Assembly: GCF_009707865.1 (NCBI RefSeq)
Contig: NZ_WMBA01000038.1
Coordinates: 1 to 64,000 of the forward strand
Origin: Amycolatopsis pithecellobii
Lineage (GTDB): Bacteria > Actinomycetota > Actinomycetes > Mycobacteriales > Pseudonocardiaceae
Length of the DNA stretch: 64,000 nt
Reading direction: 5' to 3'
Position 1 is the first letter of the stretch. Each line of letters starts with the position of its first letter. The notes under the pieces were generated by a model. It saw only the letters and a list, made by a program, of their open reading frames with translations. It was not told where the DNA came from and did not search any database. A program made the position numbers and the translations under genes. Positions 63,941 through 64,000 of this stretch are shown here, piece after piece.

Positions 63941-64000
63941 TCCTGTCAAGGGTTTCGGTGTCACCTTCTCGATGATGTTCAAGAAGGTGGCGACGGAGGA
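63927..64000 (+). CDS. nuoI: NADH-quinone oxidoreductase subunit I, N-terminal part
   Basis: Only the first 24 codons are in the window: [19 protein letters not shown], the amphipathic N-terminal helix typical of NuoI, which carries two [4Fe-4S] clusters further on. The ATG lies 14 bases inside the end of nuoH. The gene runs off the window edge. Confidence 0.85.
   Translation, partial: MGIFDPVKGFGVTFSMMFKKVATE

Overview
The window is very GC-rich, uses GTG starts heavily and is packed with short 4-base start/stop overlaps. It carries mycothiol (mshA), SenX3-RegX3, BldC, a BldN-like sigma factor, menaquinone genes and a 14-subunit-type nuo operon. This points to an actinomycete, most likely Pseudonocardiaceae (Amycolatopsis-like). 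Gene order from 36 to about 54,830 follows, from memory, the Mycobacterium tuberculosis stretch Rv0481c to Rv0561c, with insertions and losses; the nuo operon is then joined on. No tRNA, rRNA, insertion sequence, prophage or CRISPR array was seen.

Layout. 36-3559: cell wall (DUF2505, murB, SDR, L,D-transpeptidase). 3642-7228: mshA, ybjN-like, lipoprotein, gpm. 7257-8841: a regulator divergent from an aldo/keto reductase. 8984-16864: senX3-regX3, ppx, a proline-rich membrane protein, TIM-barrel isomerase, thioesterase, proC, a BldC-like protein and the 33-residue ribosomal protein bS22. 17009-17248: an array of 22-bp repeats. 17266-19868 (minus): HAD phosphatase, DUF5667 protein and BldN-like sigma factor. 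20033-23887: acyl-CoA ligase, glutaredoxin, sulfite-oxidase-like protein and a VapBC-like pair. 24060-32338: rex-hemA-hemC-hemD, hemB and hemL (C5 haem pathway). 32958-36919: thioredoxin-like lipoprotein, ccdA, resB, ccsA (System II cytochrome c maturation). 36919-41668: MinD/ParA-like ATPase, a second 22-bp array, bldC, an Lrp regulator, cds1 and menA. 41684-54833: menE, menB, menD, menG and menJ, interspersed with a tiny secreted peptide gene, a decayed toxin-antitoxin pair, an M1 peptidase and glycosyltransferases. 55098-64000: nuoABCDEFGH and the start of nuoI.

How it works together. Much of the window builds and redox-regulates the respiratory chain: haem (hem), cytochrome c maturation (ccd/res/ccs), menaquinone (men) and complex I (nuo). 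Rex is an NADH/NAD+ sensor, and 18-bp Rex operators lie in front of rex-hemACD and, in duplicate, in front of nuoA, so one repressor in the window appears to control both ends of this programme. SenX3-RegX3 has an upstream direct repeat resembling a PHO box.

Less ordinary signals: two 22-bp repeat arrays, each inverting orientation in its middle, lie between convergent gene pairs 21 kb apart. Many genes have a TANNNT box 6-8 nt before the start codon, suggesting widespread leaderless transcription, including a 33-codon leader ORF coupled to a thioesterase gene and a divergent promoter with overlapping -10 boxes in front of murB. A 45-residue secreted peptide gene sits between menE and menA, and a DUF433-type toxin-antitoxin module is decaying next to menB. 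All identifications are by reading; no database search was run.
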